Below, one piece after another: positions 1 to 12,459 of a stretch of 64,000 bases of DNA (within the stretch, counting starts at the first letter, position 1; each line of letters starts with the position of its first letter). Made by a program: the position numbers and the translations under genes. Origin of the DNA: Cycas panzhihuaensis (taxonomy: Eukaryota > Cycadophyta); contig CM041465.1 in assembly GCA_023213395.1 (NCBI GenBank), positions 148,187,741 through 148,251,740 of the forward strand, in the 5' to 3' direction. The notes beneath the pieces are model-generated. The model worked only from the letters and a program-made list of their open reading frames with translations. It was not told where the DNA came from and did not search any database.

Positions 1-1512
1 ATGTGAGTGGTCACTTAGAGACCTCGGGACTAGTCTACAAGAGTCTAAAGTGGAAGCTTGTAGTTCTATGGTTAGCTTTTAATATACTATTGTTATATTG
101 CTCTTATTATTACTTATATTGTAGAGCATTCTATAGTACCATAAATATATTTATGGTATAACAAATAACTTTGCAATCAAACTATTACTACAGTCACTCA
201 TAGTGAACAACATTTAAATTTTACTATTAATGCTCCCCTGTCAAATCTAGCGCATCGTGGAAAGCCCATGTGAGTGCACAATGGTCTAGGGAAGCTTGCT
301 AATTAATTAAATTACCACTTTTATTTAAATTAGAGTAGAATTTTTCAAATAAGACCATGGTAATCCATGGTTTTTAGGGGGTGGTTTCATACATGAAACC
401 ACCATCCCATAACTTGAATTTTGGATAGAAAACCTCTCAGTTTTTGGGCTTCTCTTCTTTTTCCTCTCCTAGTTTTCTTGGATTCAGATTAAACTCACTC
501 TTTTAAGAGTTATAATTAAGAATCTTCTAGGAATTTAGTATAAATTACAAGCATTCTCATGTTTGATGGGTGAGCTCCAAGGATTTTCTTAATTATATTC
601 AGTAGGAACTTTCATATTTGGCTTAGATCTTAGCTACTTAGCTCTATTTTTCTTATTCTTAAGCTTCAATATTATGGATCACAACCATTTTTTATTTCAC
701 TTCCATGAAACATTAGAGAGACTCACTTAATTGGGTAAAGGATACTACACAATTGTTATCATTTTATTGAAGGAGGAAGGAGGAGGATACACCATGCAAT
801 TTTAGGAAGTCTAAGGAGGATTATAGGTACAACAACTAGCTATTGTACCCCTCACTCTTTGGGTAATCCCTTCCAAACTATACAATGCTATATCTCCTCG
901 GTGCATGCACCTTCCACTCCAATATTGGCCATGTTGCCATATGATACTATGATTACATGCTATTAATCATTTGGGATCCCCTTAACTATTGTATTCCACC
1001 TCACTTTTATTAATTTTTTAGCCCAAGTTATAGAGATTGGAAGGTTTCCCTTAGCCTCACCAAGGAAACCACCTTCATTGGGGAGGCTAGTGTCATCCTG
1101 AGGCACCCCTCACCTCTTTTCCTTATCTTTAGCACTCTTCTTACACTTTGTTCTCTTGGAAGAAATACTCATACTCAAGTGTGGTGCTTGTATTCTTCTT
1201 AGCCATGTATAGAAGGTATATTATGACATATATATTACAAATATTGCTTGTGGGTAGTCTTCAAACATATATGTAAGGTGGAGAGCAATCCCCTCTAAAA
1301 TAACTTGAAGGACATAAAGGTGAACTACATCTCTAAAGGTAATCTGTATTTGCATTTTAGCATGTTCTTTGGTTTCCTTACTTCTCTTTTCTTTACACAT
1401 CATTTCTAGTTAAGTTTAGGGTGGGTAAGTAGATCCCCTTTCATCCTACACCTCTTACACTACAAAGGATCTTATGAGAAAAGCAAAGAGAAATCAAGGA
1501 GGATTAAGGAAA
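1..1512. other. Unassigned flank left of copia element C1
   Basis: This is AT-rich DNA with no reading frame that I recognise as host or retroelement protein. A segment around 340-480 (a long A/T stretch followed by short direct and inverted words such as GGTTTCATACATGAAACC) has the look of an old LTR or leader, but I found no partner copy in the window. It ends at the 5-bp target-site duplication of C1. Nothing functional can be claimed. Confidence 0.4.
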
Positions 1513-1517
1513 GGAAC
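1513..1517. repeat. Target-site duplication of C1, left copy (GGAAC)
   Basis: GGAAC directly abuts the first TG of the 5' LTR and matches exactly the five bases after the 3' LTR (23511-23515). A perfect 5-bp duplication is the footprint of integrase and fixes the element boundaries. Confidence 0.92.
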
Positions 1518-1814
1518 TGTAAAGGGTTAATGTCACAAGATCATTATATTAGTTGATTATTTCTAAAAAGGGTCTTAAGGAAATTTTAAATTAGATCACT
1601 TAAGTGAAATTCACTTTCATATGCATTTGTGTAATTTCATTTCACCTAACTCTAATGCTCCCTCTCTCAATATAAAAGTAAAAGCTCAGTGGAGGAGGCT
1701 CATTCTTACCTCCCTATTTTGTGAGAGCTACTTTCTTTCTCTCAAGTCTCTCTTACTCCCATGTTTGCCTTTGTGTTTAGTGCATGGAGACAAATGATAG
1801 ATCCACTCTTTTCA
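1518..1814 (+). repeat. C1 5' LTR
   Basis: A 297-bp direct repeat of 23213-23510. It starts TGTAAAGGG and ends TTTTCA. Within it, TATAAAAG near 1670 is a good TATA-box candidate for the element promoter. In the first 55 bases I count three differences from the 3' LTR; a full alignment would date the insertion. Confidence 0.93.
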
Positions 1815-1816
1815 TG

Positions 1817-1828
1817 TGGTATCAAAGC
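1817..1828 (+). promoter_or_regulatory. C1 primer binding site (tRNA-iMet type)
   Basis: TGGTATCAAAGC lies two bases after the LTR end. It differs by one base from the common plant copia primer site complementary to the 3' end of initiator methionine tRNA (TGGTATCAGAGC). This is where minus-strand cDNA synthesis would start. Confidence 0.9.
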
Positions 1829-3857
1829 TTTCTTCCTTTATATTCCTCACTTGCACTTACAATAGAGTCATCACTTCCTTCTCCCCCACAATCCATGTGG
1901 TGAAGGAGATTGTGAAAGTAGATTTAGAAATATTTTTAAGTTATTATTATAGTATATTTTGTATTGATTTCTTTTTCTTTCTCTTTTGCAAGTTTGGAAG
2001 CACAATACAAGGAGTTGTAAGTCCCAAGAATTCCAATCCTTTAGTGGCCATTCGTACTATCTCATTCTTCCTTTCTTTCCCCTCATTTTATCCATTTAAC
2101 AAGGGGAAATGCTGCCAGAATTTTTCCAGCTTTTAGAAGAATGATTATAAGGAGAGATTCTACCAACTTTTTTAAAAGAATTTTAAGACATTTAAAATAT
2201 CTGTCATTGTATGCTCTCACCTTGCCTATATTGGGATCTTGGTGATTAAAAAATAATAGAAATTTCATATGGTATCATGTGTTAATGAGATATTAGCAAG
2301 TTGAAATTTCTGCATATAAAATTTGCTTACTCAACTTTATAGGTCTAAAAAATCTTCTACATAGCTCAAATTAGTGTGATTCTAATCGCCAAAGATGAGG
2401 CTCTGAGTCTACTTTCTGGCACAAAAATTGGCACCTAATTTCAATGTCATTTGAGAAAGTTATTGTTATTTTTGTGAATAGCAATTATTTTTAGTAAGAA
2501 TTCTAGAAAAATATAATCTCCTAACTTTGTGGGGTTGTAAAAAACTTTCTAGAACTCATTTGGACCTGATTCCACTTCTCGAAGATGAAACTCTAAATTT
2601 AGTTTGCAACATAAAAATTGGCACTCCATTTTGTCATATTGGGAGAAAGTTATTGCTAATTTAGTGAAGACTACTTTCTTTTATATTTTTTTTAAAAAAA
2701 GTGAAGAATTTTTCTTCCTTCTTTTTATATGGCTTAAAAGCCCATTATAAAAGTGAGAAAAAAACACCTGAATCAAAGCAATATCTGGTACCCTCACTCA
2801 CTTATTAGTATTGCATTTTAGCACTCCAAAATCACTTACAATGAGTATTCTAAATACACTATAAGCAAGCATTCTATTTTTAGTTAAATATATATTTCAT
2901 ACAATTTGATAATCTTTTCACTCTTCCTAAAAGGAGTGCATCACATACATTATTTTCTACCATCTTGAGCTTGTTCACACTCTCTCAAAGGTTGAGATAC
3001 TTTGGTTGGAATAATGTCATTCTATAAAGGAGGTGTGGGTTTCAAGTTGGGACTAGACTAAATCAAAATATTGGTGAGGTTTAGTTAGCCATACCATTGT
3101 GTCTTAATTAGGGATCATCATAATAATCAATCGAGAAAACTAAAACTTTAATATAAGATTAAAATATACCTAATCTAATATCTATCATAACCATTAGTAT
3201 GCATATACCACTCTTTAAAGGAGGTATATAGCTGCTCATTAGTGAATTGAGTGAGGATTGGGAGTATCTAGGCTCTGTTATGACTTAGATTTAATCACCA
3301 AACACAATTGTGGGTATCGCGGGTGAAGGCTAACTTAATTCTAATATAAGTCTAGGCATCCCTTCAACAACCTCAACTACATGTTAAACATAAGTTAGAG
3401 GTTATTAGGTTGATTATGCATCTTACATTTGAGTTTTAAGTTATGTACACCCAATGATGTCAGCTTCTACATTGGCCTATAATCTTATATGTTGATCACT
3501 TACTTATTCGTAAAAAGTGATCCATAGTGTAATCATAATCATAGTGCTTCTCATATTCCTACTACATTAGGTTAATATTTTTCATAAGTGTTAGTGGCTA
3601 ATTTTCATTATAGTACTTCTCATATTCCTACTACGTCAGGTTAATATTTATTATAAGTGTTGGTGACTTTTCTCTAAGTTGCTCCCTTCATATTTGAGCA
3701 ACCATTCTCACTTTTTCTTCCTTCTACTACATTACTACATTACATCTCCCATTTATAAATAGTGATTGGTCATTTATTACCATCACTTTTATAGTCCTTT
3801 ATTCATTTCTTTCCTTCTAAAAAAATACCATATCTTCATAGTTCAAGTAAAATATGA
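1829..3857 (+). other. Long C1 leader with two internal duplications
   Basis: Two kilobases separate the primer site from the first recognisable gag codons. No known protein is seen. It contains a tandem duplication of about 160 bases with a 190-bp period (about 2320-2480 and 2510-2670; anchor words AAAATTGGCAC and GAGAAAGTTATTG recur at exactly 190 bp). A second, shorter duplication of period about 69 bp occupies 3541-3600 and 3610-3675 (anchor CTTCTCATATTCCTACTAC). The rest is AT-rich. It may be a true long leader or may hide an older insertion. Confidence 0.6.
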
Positions 3858-5065
3858 ACTGCATTTAAAAAAGGAAAGAAAATTGGGACATGTGGTTCAC
3901 TGGTGTCAGAAATGCTACAAAGTATGAAGGTCTGTGGAGAGATCACTTGCAACCTATACCATCTGTTGTATCTACATCTATCTTAGCTACTTCTAGAGGA
4001 GGTGCTCCAACTACTCCCACTAAAGCTATAGCTAAATGCTAATGGGAACTTGATGATGATAAAATCTATGTAGGGATACTGCATGTCACTGATTATTCCT
4101 AGTATAATCTCATTCATGAAGTTATACATAATATGGCATGGAAAGTTCTTGAAGTTCTTAAGAAAATCATTGACACTAAATCAGACTTAGAATTTATTCA
4201 CTTAGTGCTGAAAATGAACAAATTGAAAATGTAGAAAGGACATGCAAGTGAGATAATCAATCTCCTTCATCCAATCAAGTAGGCCAATAATAAAGATTTT
4301 AAAACTCAATACATTACATAGGCTTTCTCGATTCAATCATGTCTTCATATCCCAGATTACAAAAATCTGCTGGGAAGTCTTCAATCTAGTGGCACTTTGA
4401 AGACCCTAAACTTTGAGGCTCTTGCGAATAAGTTCATTGAATTTAATAAGACCTTTGATACCAACTTTGCCACTATATCAGATCTATCTGATGTTGCTTT
4501 CAAAGTAGAAGAAGATCTTTGTTATACTAAAAATCAAGATCAATACTCTCATAGAGGTGGTAATTCCTGTAGAAGAGGAAGAGGCAAACAATAAGGACAA
4601 TGTCCTCTTGGTCAACAGACTCCTCAACTCCAAAAAAAATAGTCTCAAGGCCAAGGCCAAAATAATCAATCTAGACCTAGATCTAGTAATCAAAGACAAT
4701 CCATCCAGCCCAATACTTCTTATGGGACTAAAAATCAAACAATTGTATGCCACAGGTATAATAGAAAAGGACATTATGCGAAAACTTGCAGAACTGCCAC
4801 CAATAAACTACCAAATTATCAATAGTGCCATGGTACACATAATGTTCATAATACTTCTTTTGAAAATACTTTTGGTGGAACGCAATTTGCTCATGCACAC
4901 CTTTAAAGAATTTGGACCACTTCATCAAATGTTGTTAATAGATCCACTAAGTATATTGAGGCTTATTGTGGTTATGCTTATTTACTTTTGTCTTCACCAC
5001 TTAGAGTTATAAATAGTGCCACCTCAAATACTTCATCATGGATCATGGATACTAGAGCAATACAA
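3858..5065 (+). pseudogene. C1 gag with zinc knuckle, running into protease
   Basis: The copia capsid/nucleocapsid reading frame (frame of 4397-4594) is open in pieces between TAG/TAA stops. N-terminal words such as ENWDMWF and KYEGLW fit the start of plant copia gag (UBN2-type) and lie near 3860-3940. The stretch 4397-4594 gives the conserved gag C-terminal part followed by a basic RGGN/RGRGK region. In the same frame, past a TAA at 4592, a CCHC zinc knuckle lies at 4748-4789 (CHRYNRKGHYAKTC); its second Cys has become Tyr. At about 5039 the frame reads WIMDTRA, the copia protease active site whose D-[ST]-G has decayed to D-T-R. Gag would have packaged element RNA; this copy is inactive. Confidence 0.85.
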
Positions 5066-5341
5066 CACATGACTTGTCATCTCTAGTTCTTTTAAGATTT
5101 TGACTTTGAAGTTTATGGTGTTGTACACATGGCTAACAAATCATCTCAGCCAGTCGAAGGACTTGGAACTATTTGCCTAAAACTCCCAAGCCTTCTAGAT
5201 TTTACACTTGTTGATGTTTTATATATTCCTGTTTTGAATTAGAACCTGCTCTCCTTATCCACCCTTATATCTCATGGATTTGATCTAAGTATAACTATAA
5301 ATAATTAAACTCTCTGTGTCATTCACCCTCCTTCAAATGTT

Positions 5342-6400
5342 ATGGTTATGACCAAAATTCTTGATGGTAAAGTTTTTTGCCTACCTAGCTCACCATCCTC
5401 TGAAGCCAACTATGTTGATGATGACTATGCTTTTACCATAACCCTAACTCCTCAAAAGTTGTCCCGAGTGGCCCTATGGCATGCTCGTATGGGCCATATC
5501 AAAATTAATCATTTAAGAGAACTACATGTTGCTTTCCTGGTATGCCTAGGCTCTCCTCTAAGCCCTTCAAATGTAAAGCATGTATTATTGCCAAATCTCA
5601 AAGACAACCCTTTCCTCATAGTCAGTGGAAATCTATCCAACCTTTACAACTTGTACACTTAGATATATGCGTTCCTATGTCCATCCCTTCTCTCAAACAG
5701 AAGTGGTACTATATTGCTTTCATTGATAATTTTACTAAGAAAGTATGTGTTGCTTTTCTTGTAAAGAAAGATGAAGCTTTTTCTATGTCTCAAGATTTCA
5801 AGGCCCACGTGAAAAATGAATCTGGATTCAAGATCAAAATACTCATGACTGACAATGGTGGAGAGTACACATCTAATGAATTTGAATCATACCTACGTCA
5901 ACATGGAATCAAACATCATACCATTGTTGTAGGTACACCCTAGCAAAATGGAGTTATCGAGTGCATGAATAGGACCATCATGAACATGGATCGTGCTATG
6001 CTGGTATATAAGAATATCCCTATCTATCTTTAGGTTGAGGCTATCTGGACTATTGTGTATTGCATCAACACTATTAGTCCCTCCAAGATCGACCCCTCTC
6101 CACATGAAATATAGTATGGACAAACTCCCTCTATCTTCTACTTCAAAAGTTTTGGCTCTACTTGTTATACTCACATTCTAGAGGAACATAGAAATAAGCT
6201 CTAAGATAGAGCCATCAAAGGTATCTTTGTCGGATACCCTATGGACAAAAAGAGTTACAAGGTTTTCATACATTCGCAGTGTAAAATCATCATCATTAGA
6301 GATGTTATCTTTGGGGAGAATGAAGATCAATTACTTAGACTTGACTCCAAGATGCCTTCATATCGATTTAATGATACTACTGAATTTGATATCTAGATTC
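5342..6400 (+). pseudogene. C1 GAG-pre-integrase and integrase
   Basis: The part before 5,530 gives the GAG-pre-integrase zinc-binding region (WHARMGHIKINHLREL), then the frame shifts by one. Integrase core: catalytic Asp at 5662-5664 (HLDICVP), Asp at 5851-5853 (LMTDNGGEYTS) and Glu at 5959-5961 (GVIECMNR), spacing D-x62-D-x35-E, as expected for a retroviral-type integrase. A TAG at 5941-5943 sits where the family has Gln (P-Q-Q-N-G), and another replaces a likely Trp near 6030. Downstream, words such as IKGIFVGYP and KSYKVF (to about 6300) fit the copia integrase C-terminal region. Integrase would have inserted cDNA; this one is broken. Confidence 0.9.
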
Positions 6401-6841
6401 TAAAATTTAGGGGGGAGATGCTCAGCAGTTGCTCAAAATCTTGGAATCTAATAATAGAGCCCCATAGGATACAAGTTGTGACTCCCAGCCAATATGTACA
6501 CATCCAACACTATCATTTACAAACAACCAAGTTGACAAAGGTAAAGCCATAGCAAAAGGATTATCTTCTCCAACATCTGTAGCTGGCCCATCTTCTCCAA
6601 CATCATCAACTTTCTCCATGCCAAACATTTCACACTATCATTTTCAAAATTAAAATTAAGACCAAGAGGCTGTAGAAATAAAAACCTCATTCCCAACTCG
6701 AGGTTTTCATGAAGCCTACCAGCTACACAAGGATATGCGACCAGATGAGGTAGGTAAAACTGGCACTAGAAGTGCCCATAGAGTAAGAATGCATGAATCA
6801 CTTTCCATTGAACTTCAGCAAGCAGAACTGCACCTTGCTCT

Positions 6842-7676
6842 TAATGAAGAGCCTATAACGTACCAAGAAGCTATAAAGCAAGCAGCTTAGAGAAATACCA
6901 TGAACGAAAAGCACCAATCTCTTATTAAGAATAATACATGGGAGCTTGTTGATCTACCACTTGGAAGAAAGGTAGTTCAAAATAAATGGGTATTCAAAAA
7001 TAAGTATAGATCAGATGGCACCCTAGAAAAACACAAGGTGAGGTTGATAGCAAAAGGATTCACACAAAGGGAAGGCATCGACTACACTGAAATATTTGCT
7101 CCTATGACCAACTGGCCTACAATCAGAACTCTTATAGCCTTGGCTACTCAACAGGGTTAGAAAATCCACCAACCCGATGTTAAGACCACATTTCTCAATG
7201 GGGACCTTAAAGAAGAAATTTACATTTCTTAGCTAGAAGGATACGAGATTGTCAGTCAGGAGCATAAGGTTTGCAAGCTCAGAAAGTCCTTATACAGCCT
7301 AAAGCAAGCCCTTCATGTTTGGATTACCAAGTTATCTAAAAGAATGAGGCAACTTGGATATGAAGTTTGTGACTATTAAGATATTGATGCAACATTATTC
7401 ATCAAGTGCCAAAATGATAAAGTCATTTACCTCTTAATCTTTATGGATGATATGCTAATAATGGGAATTAGTGAACAGGTAATCAGCCAGCTGGAGAAGG
7501 ACCTTGTTAAAACTTTTGAATTGTCTGACCTCAAGTTGATGAAATATTACTTAGGAATTGAAGTAACTCAAAAGAATGACAAAATTTTTCTGTCTGAAGA
7601 AAAATATATCAATGATCTTCTAACAAAGTTTTAGTTGGAAGGTGCTTGACCAGTGGATACACCTATGAAACCTAGA
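6842..7676 (+). pseudogene. C1 reverse transcriptase, 5' part (interrupted by T1)
   Basis: RVT_2 (copia) reverse transcriptase. Recognisable motifs in order: NTWELVDLP (about 6930), NKWVFKNKYRSDG, ARLIAKGFTQ-like region with A to V change (about 7040), KTTFLNGDLKEEIY (about 7190), CKLRKSLYSLKQA (about 7280), the catalytic FMDDM (7440-7454; YVDD in most copies), MKYYLGIEV (about 7545) and VDTPMKP (about 7655). Two catalytic Asp residues are still present. Premature stops are mostly TAG and stand where the family has Gln or Trp. The reading frame is cut at 7676 by the LTR of T1 and resumes after 22024. Confidence 0.93.
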
Positions 7677-10388
7677 TGCACGTCTACGGGATAGTCGCTA
7701 AGATCAATAGGAATGATAGTAAATAATAATGATGATAAAGGTGTGGGCAAGATCATATAAGCAAAGTGAGCACCACGCAGGGTGCCCCGTGCACTGGAGC
7801 GCAAGTTTGGGACCTATGAATGGCACCTAACTACCTTAAAGTAGCCCTCAATCTAGAAGAGATAATACATACAGCGGGTAGCCTAGATGGTCTCGAGAGG
7901 AAGGTCCTCCCACTCTTGGATGGCTGGAAAGGAAGAAGAGGAATCCTCAAGGGGTTTCCCTATGATGAAGGGAAACGGAAGTGAATGAGGTAGGCAAAGG
8001 CCTACGATGTAAGTGGGTCTCTCTTGGTTATTTGATCTAGGCAAATAGAACCAAGAGAGAGGGAGGTGCTTAAGCTAAGTTTTCCTTTAATAACTAAAGG
8101 GGCAAAGGGGGCAGAAAGAACAAGTGTTATGTGTTCAAGCAAGCGATGTCAAACAGAATACACCTAAACGGGCATGTTTAGATTGGTAGGAAGAGGAAGA
8201 GAAAATGGGGGGATTCCTATAACGTCCTTTTCCTATATGAGTTAAGCATGTGACATATAAGTGTAAACAATCAATACCATTTAACCTTTTACTTTCATGT
8301 GGTCTATTTAGCTAGAACATAGATTTAAATAAAAACAAAAAGGGGAAATGGGGGATAAAGAAATAGATGTATGTACCCAAGAGGTATAGCGAACGACGGG
8401 AGACCTCACCCACATGCAATGCATGCCCTCACATCAACCGATAGATGTGCAGCCAAGATCAATGCGAATGATGTGGGCTTCCTTATCTTCCCCTTGTGAA
8501 AAGAAAGCGGAATGAAAGGAAGCAAATGGAATGAAAGAAAAAAAAAGAGGATATAACGTACGCAGATTTGGAGGCCTTTTCCTTTCACGCAAAACCATTC
8601 CAACCTGCACATATAAGAACTTAAACCTTCCAAGAAGGGGCTGCGAAGAGAGCTATATATATATGTGCAAGTGTATGCGATCTATATGTCAAAATGTTAT
8701 ATCAAGTCAGGAAAAATAACTGTTGCAAATAACTCCAACTTCCCCTCAAGAAAAACATACACATCAAGTAAGATGGAGTGAAGGGAAGCCTCAAGATGGC
8801 CAAACCCTCTGCTAGGTTCTCCACATAACCTTTTAGCACAACAAGATAAGGATAAACAGTACCTTATGACAGCCAAGAAGCATGAGGATAAGTGTAACAA
8901 AGCGTTGGAGAGATATTAAGGTACGGAGTTGCTACGGGTAGCAATCCGGTGTACAAACCCCTACCAAGGCTTTCAAGGGATACCAAGCAACATTAGGGAC
9001 ACCACGGGGTTCCAAATGAGAGGCGTGCAAGCCTGGAATTAGTGCAGCAAGGGCTACACACACTAATAATCTAGTGCAGGCCTAAGGCTCACCTTCTCTT
9101 AATTAACCCAAGAGAAGCATGGGAGTAGAAGAAGAAAGGTGGGAAGGGAGTTGCCCTTGGAGAGTAGGCCTAAGTGGGGTTGCCTCCACCTTACTCTCTT
9201 CACCCAACCTTTATGAATCTTCTCCTACTGCTTCCTTAAGGAAAACTAGTGGAGGAAAGGTAAAAACCTAGAAATAACAGGCCAAACTCAATGGAAACAG
9301 TGTTTGCTATAGTCAAACATGAAGAAAGCAAGAAAACAAACTAGAAAATGAGTTTAGCATGGGGATAACATACCATAAACCTAAAAAAAGGGTCTAGAGG
9401 ACCTGCTGGGCTGAGTCTAGGGCAGGTTTTCCCCTATAACTAGTGGAGAGAAGGGTTCCTGCAAGGTTTTGCAAGAGGTAACCCTAGGGATGGTCGTAGG
9501 AAACACTTGCTAGGGCGAGTTGGAGGAGAACCACACCCAAACTTACTTCAGAACACCTAGAGAGGAGCTTCCCACCACAGAGAAGGGATGTTGCAGGCAG
9601 ATCCTGGGTTGGAGTTACAAGAAACGCAGGCCTATAGATGCACCTATGGAAGGAAGAAAAAAGGAGTAGAAATTGCAGTAGGAAATAGTTGTGTTGAAGA
9701 GAAAAAGAGATCTAAGAGAGGTAAAATGATGATGACTTTAGGATTTATACCCATCCCAACCCTAAACAAGCGAATAAGGCATGAATAGGGCTGAGTTGGA
9801 CATGAGGCCACGTGGAAATTCCATGGAAAAAGCGAGAATTGCCACGGGAGTTTTAAAAAATAATGTGCAATAGTTGCACCGTAATAAACTTTACGATACC
9901 ACTAAGTTTACAATGGTGCAGGACCAGAAAGCCAGAATGGCAAAAATCTAGGTTCTGGGAGCCTTAGGAGGTGATGTAACAGGCCTGAGAAGGGGTTGGC
10001 CCCCTGTCTAGGTGGCTAAGATAGTCCAAAAGGCATAAGAACAAGGCCAGAAGGGGTATCAAAGGCCAAAGGTCCTAGAAATGAGGTGATAAGAGCTCAA
10101 AATTAGGGCATGAATGGGTCATACAAATTGAATGAGGCTTAAGGCGATGTGGAGGTAGCGCGAAGGGTCGTAGAGTGCCATGTGAATGTCTACCTTGGGA
10201 AAGGTAGGTCCCACTGGGTCATCATAGGCTCACAATACGATAAGTGACATGATCAAGCCAAATAGATGCAAGGTGATCATACAAATAAAGCAGTCAGTCA
10301 TGCAATGAGGTGATACTTCTATCAACCTTTTCAAAGAAACAATAGAAGTGAAAAGGAAGATGCATACATGTGCTTACCTGAGTCGACC
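7677..10388 (-). repeat. T1 3' LTR (left copy)
   Basis: A 2712-bp direct repeat of 19291-22024; for example the + strand word TCTACGGGATAGTC stands at the start of both. Short open frames inside it are mirrored in the other copy and have no recognisable domain, so I do not call them genes. On the - strand the LTR start here reads GGTCGACTC where the other copy has TGTTGACTC. Confidence 0.93.
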
Positions 10389-10398
10389 TCCCCCTTGG
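10389..10398 (-). promoter_or_regulatory. T1 polypurine tract
   Basis: On the - strand AAGGGGGA lies directly upstream of the 3' LTR start, the expected place for the plus-strand primer. Confidence 0.8.
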
Positions 10399-10839
10399 CA
10401 GCATAACCTCGTTACTCGAAAGCATGGCACGATGGCGAATACTGGCAACAAAACTGTCAGTAGCACATGTGTATGTATATATATAAATCATGATCATAAC
10501 AAGAGCCAAGCATGCTGGCAAGTGTCATGGTGGAATGCATGGAGACGAGGACAGGGGTGGAGACAACATAGGGGCTGCTTATGTGCCACCCAAGAATCGA
10601 CTAAAATTTAAGAAGGATGAGGGTACTGCCCCTATCGTAAGAGTACAAAGAGAAGTGCATGATGATGTCAGGTAAAAGGGCTAAATGAGCAAACTTGGTA
10701 GTCACCATAATTTAACCTCAATAGCAGCTAGCTTTCAAAGGTGCGAACGAATCGCAAGGTGATCTATACGATGGCCTAAGACTTAGGTGGCAGAGCGACC
10801 GGGTATGTCTCAGGGGCGATCAACAAGAAGAGGAAGGCG

Positions 10840-11233
10840 GCGCTTAAGGATTAGGCGAACAAGGTTGTTTACCTTAGCGTTGAGGGCCGGAGGGATGTGT
10901 CGGACGTCGATAGACTAGAAATTAGCCAATAGGGATCTAATAGCCGAAAAAAGGGCTCTCAAATGAGGGAATCGCACCTAGTAAACATGGGTGAGATGGG
11001 ATACCACCACCTAGGAGTCGCAAAGAAGAATAATAGATTTGTGATGGAAATGGAGTGCATCAGTGAGGGCTTCGATAACGGCCATGTGCTCGGCTTCATT
11101 ATTGATGGCCTCAAGGATGAAGATTCCAGAGCGCAGAAAATCATGTCCGGAAGGGCTGCGAAAAATCCATACAGCGGTAGAAGGTCCAGGGTTACCATGG
11201 CTTCCGTCATCATTAAAGATGAAGAGAGTCATG
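10840..11233 (-). pseudogene. T1 additional archaeal-like RNase H (aRNH)
   Basis: Starts MTLFIFNDDGSHGNPGPS, the RNase H core strand and first catalytic region (archaeal-type RNase HI of the plant Tat lineage reads F-x-D-G-x-S-x-G-N-P-G); the first catalytic Asp is followed by Asp instead of Gly. NNEAEHMAVIEAL gives the Glu helix and LLCDS the next Asp. A frame change near 11,000-10,970 is followed by VRHIPPALNAKVNNLV, equivalent to the H-I-P-R-x-x-N-x-x-A-D terminal motif, with the Asp changed. aRNH is known to supplement or replace the ordinary RNase H in Tat elements. Here it is placed beside the 3' LTR, beyond the antisense ORF, unlike in E1 and E2. Confidence 0.85.
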
Positions 11234-11274
11234 GATGAGAGAAAGGAAATTATCTCGGTAGGGAAAGTGTACAA

Positions 11275-12459
11275 TAATGTAGAAGTTGAGGTAAAAGAGG
11301 CTCATATGGCAATCGATAAATGGCCGTGAAGGGTAGAAGGACCTAGCAATGAGGCTACCTAAGGACAAGAGCAGACTGTCTGACCACTGGCTAAGAGCGG
11401 GCAGCAAAAAGGCACCCTGGGATGCCAAAGGTTACTTAAGAAAGCAAAGAATGACTCCAAACGGAGGGAGCATTCTCTTTGGGGACCCCAGGGGTAGGAA
11501 CGGGCTGCAAAAACAAGCCCAAGATGATAAAATGAGCCAAACAATTATAAACTCAGGCATGCACGGGAGTGGCATACAAAATGAGATAAAAAGGCCTTAC
11601 GAAAATGCATTGGCAAGGTGCCATAAATGCATCCAAAAGAATGAGAAAAATGAAAGTTGTGGGAGCACGATGGGAAACAGGGCCCGAAGGCAAAGATGAT
11701 AGAGGATAAGAAATGGTCTAAAGGGCTATCACAAGAGTGAAAACGGAGGCAGTGCCTATCGGGGCCCCCGCCTATATCAGGAAAATTGACGAAAACAGGA
11801 TTCATTTTCATGGGCTCTCAAATGAATCCAGAGCCCATTCCTTATACAGTGGAGCACCACCTGACTTTGGAGGCACACGGAGAGAGATCCGACCATCAGA
11901 TCGGAGCCGGAGGACAGTCGTTGGGACCGCAGGGACGAGATGGCGAGCGCACAACCAGACCCAGTGAGTGGATCTCTGAAAACAAAACCCATCTCGTACT
12001 TTAAAGTTTAACATTTTTTGGTGTTTTTATGTAGATTTTTAGGCCCCATATGGGCGAAAAATGACCTCCCAGAGTCCAAATTGGACCTAGAGAGAGGTGG
12101 GACCGGGGTATTAGGCAGCCCTAGTCCCAGTGGGCCCAGCTATGGACCACGAAGGAAATTTTTTGGGTTTTTTGGGTAGAAAACCCCCCCTTTTGGGGGG
12201 GGTGACATTTGCACCGCAGCAAAGATCATGGTGCCGCAATCTTTGCCGTGGGGCCTGATCGTCGCGGGACCCGGGCCAAACTCTACGGTACCGTGAAGTT
12301 TGGCACAGTGCAAACACCAACCTACAGAAAAAAGAAGATGGGGGCCCGAGGGACCCCAAATCTCAACCAAGTGAGGCTGAGAGGCAGTCGAGAGGAAGAG
12401 GGATGAGTATATATCAAAGTCTAACGTGTTTTAATAGCATTTTGTAGGTTATAATTACA
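11275..12459. other. T1 spacer between aRNH and antisense ORF, with hairpin and palindrome
   Basis: There is no recognised coding region. A strong potential hairpin, C7-TTTT-G8, occupies 12184-12202, and an imperfect 26-bp palindrome with perfect core ACGGTACCGT lies at 12277-12302. A TATATAT run at about 12408-12414 lies roughly 50 bases before the antisense ORF start and could be its TATA box. The segment is less AT-rich than most of the window. Confidence 0.55.

Noticed and set aside
1816-2136. 106-codon open frame in the C1 leader as a gene
   Set aside because: It starts inside the primer site, consists largely of Phe/Ser/Leu from T-rich DNA and has no domain; better explained as chance in a leader.
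8406-8900. Open frames inside the T1 LTRs (also 20018-20522) as genes
   Set aside because: They occur in both LTR copies at the same place and carry no domain; LTR sequence common to both copies explains them.
11349-12004. Overlapping open frames on both strands of the T1 3' region as additional genes
   Set aside because: They overlap each other in several frames, have no domain and no counterparts in E1 or E2. Longer frames there follow from lower AT content.
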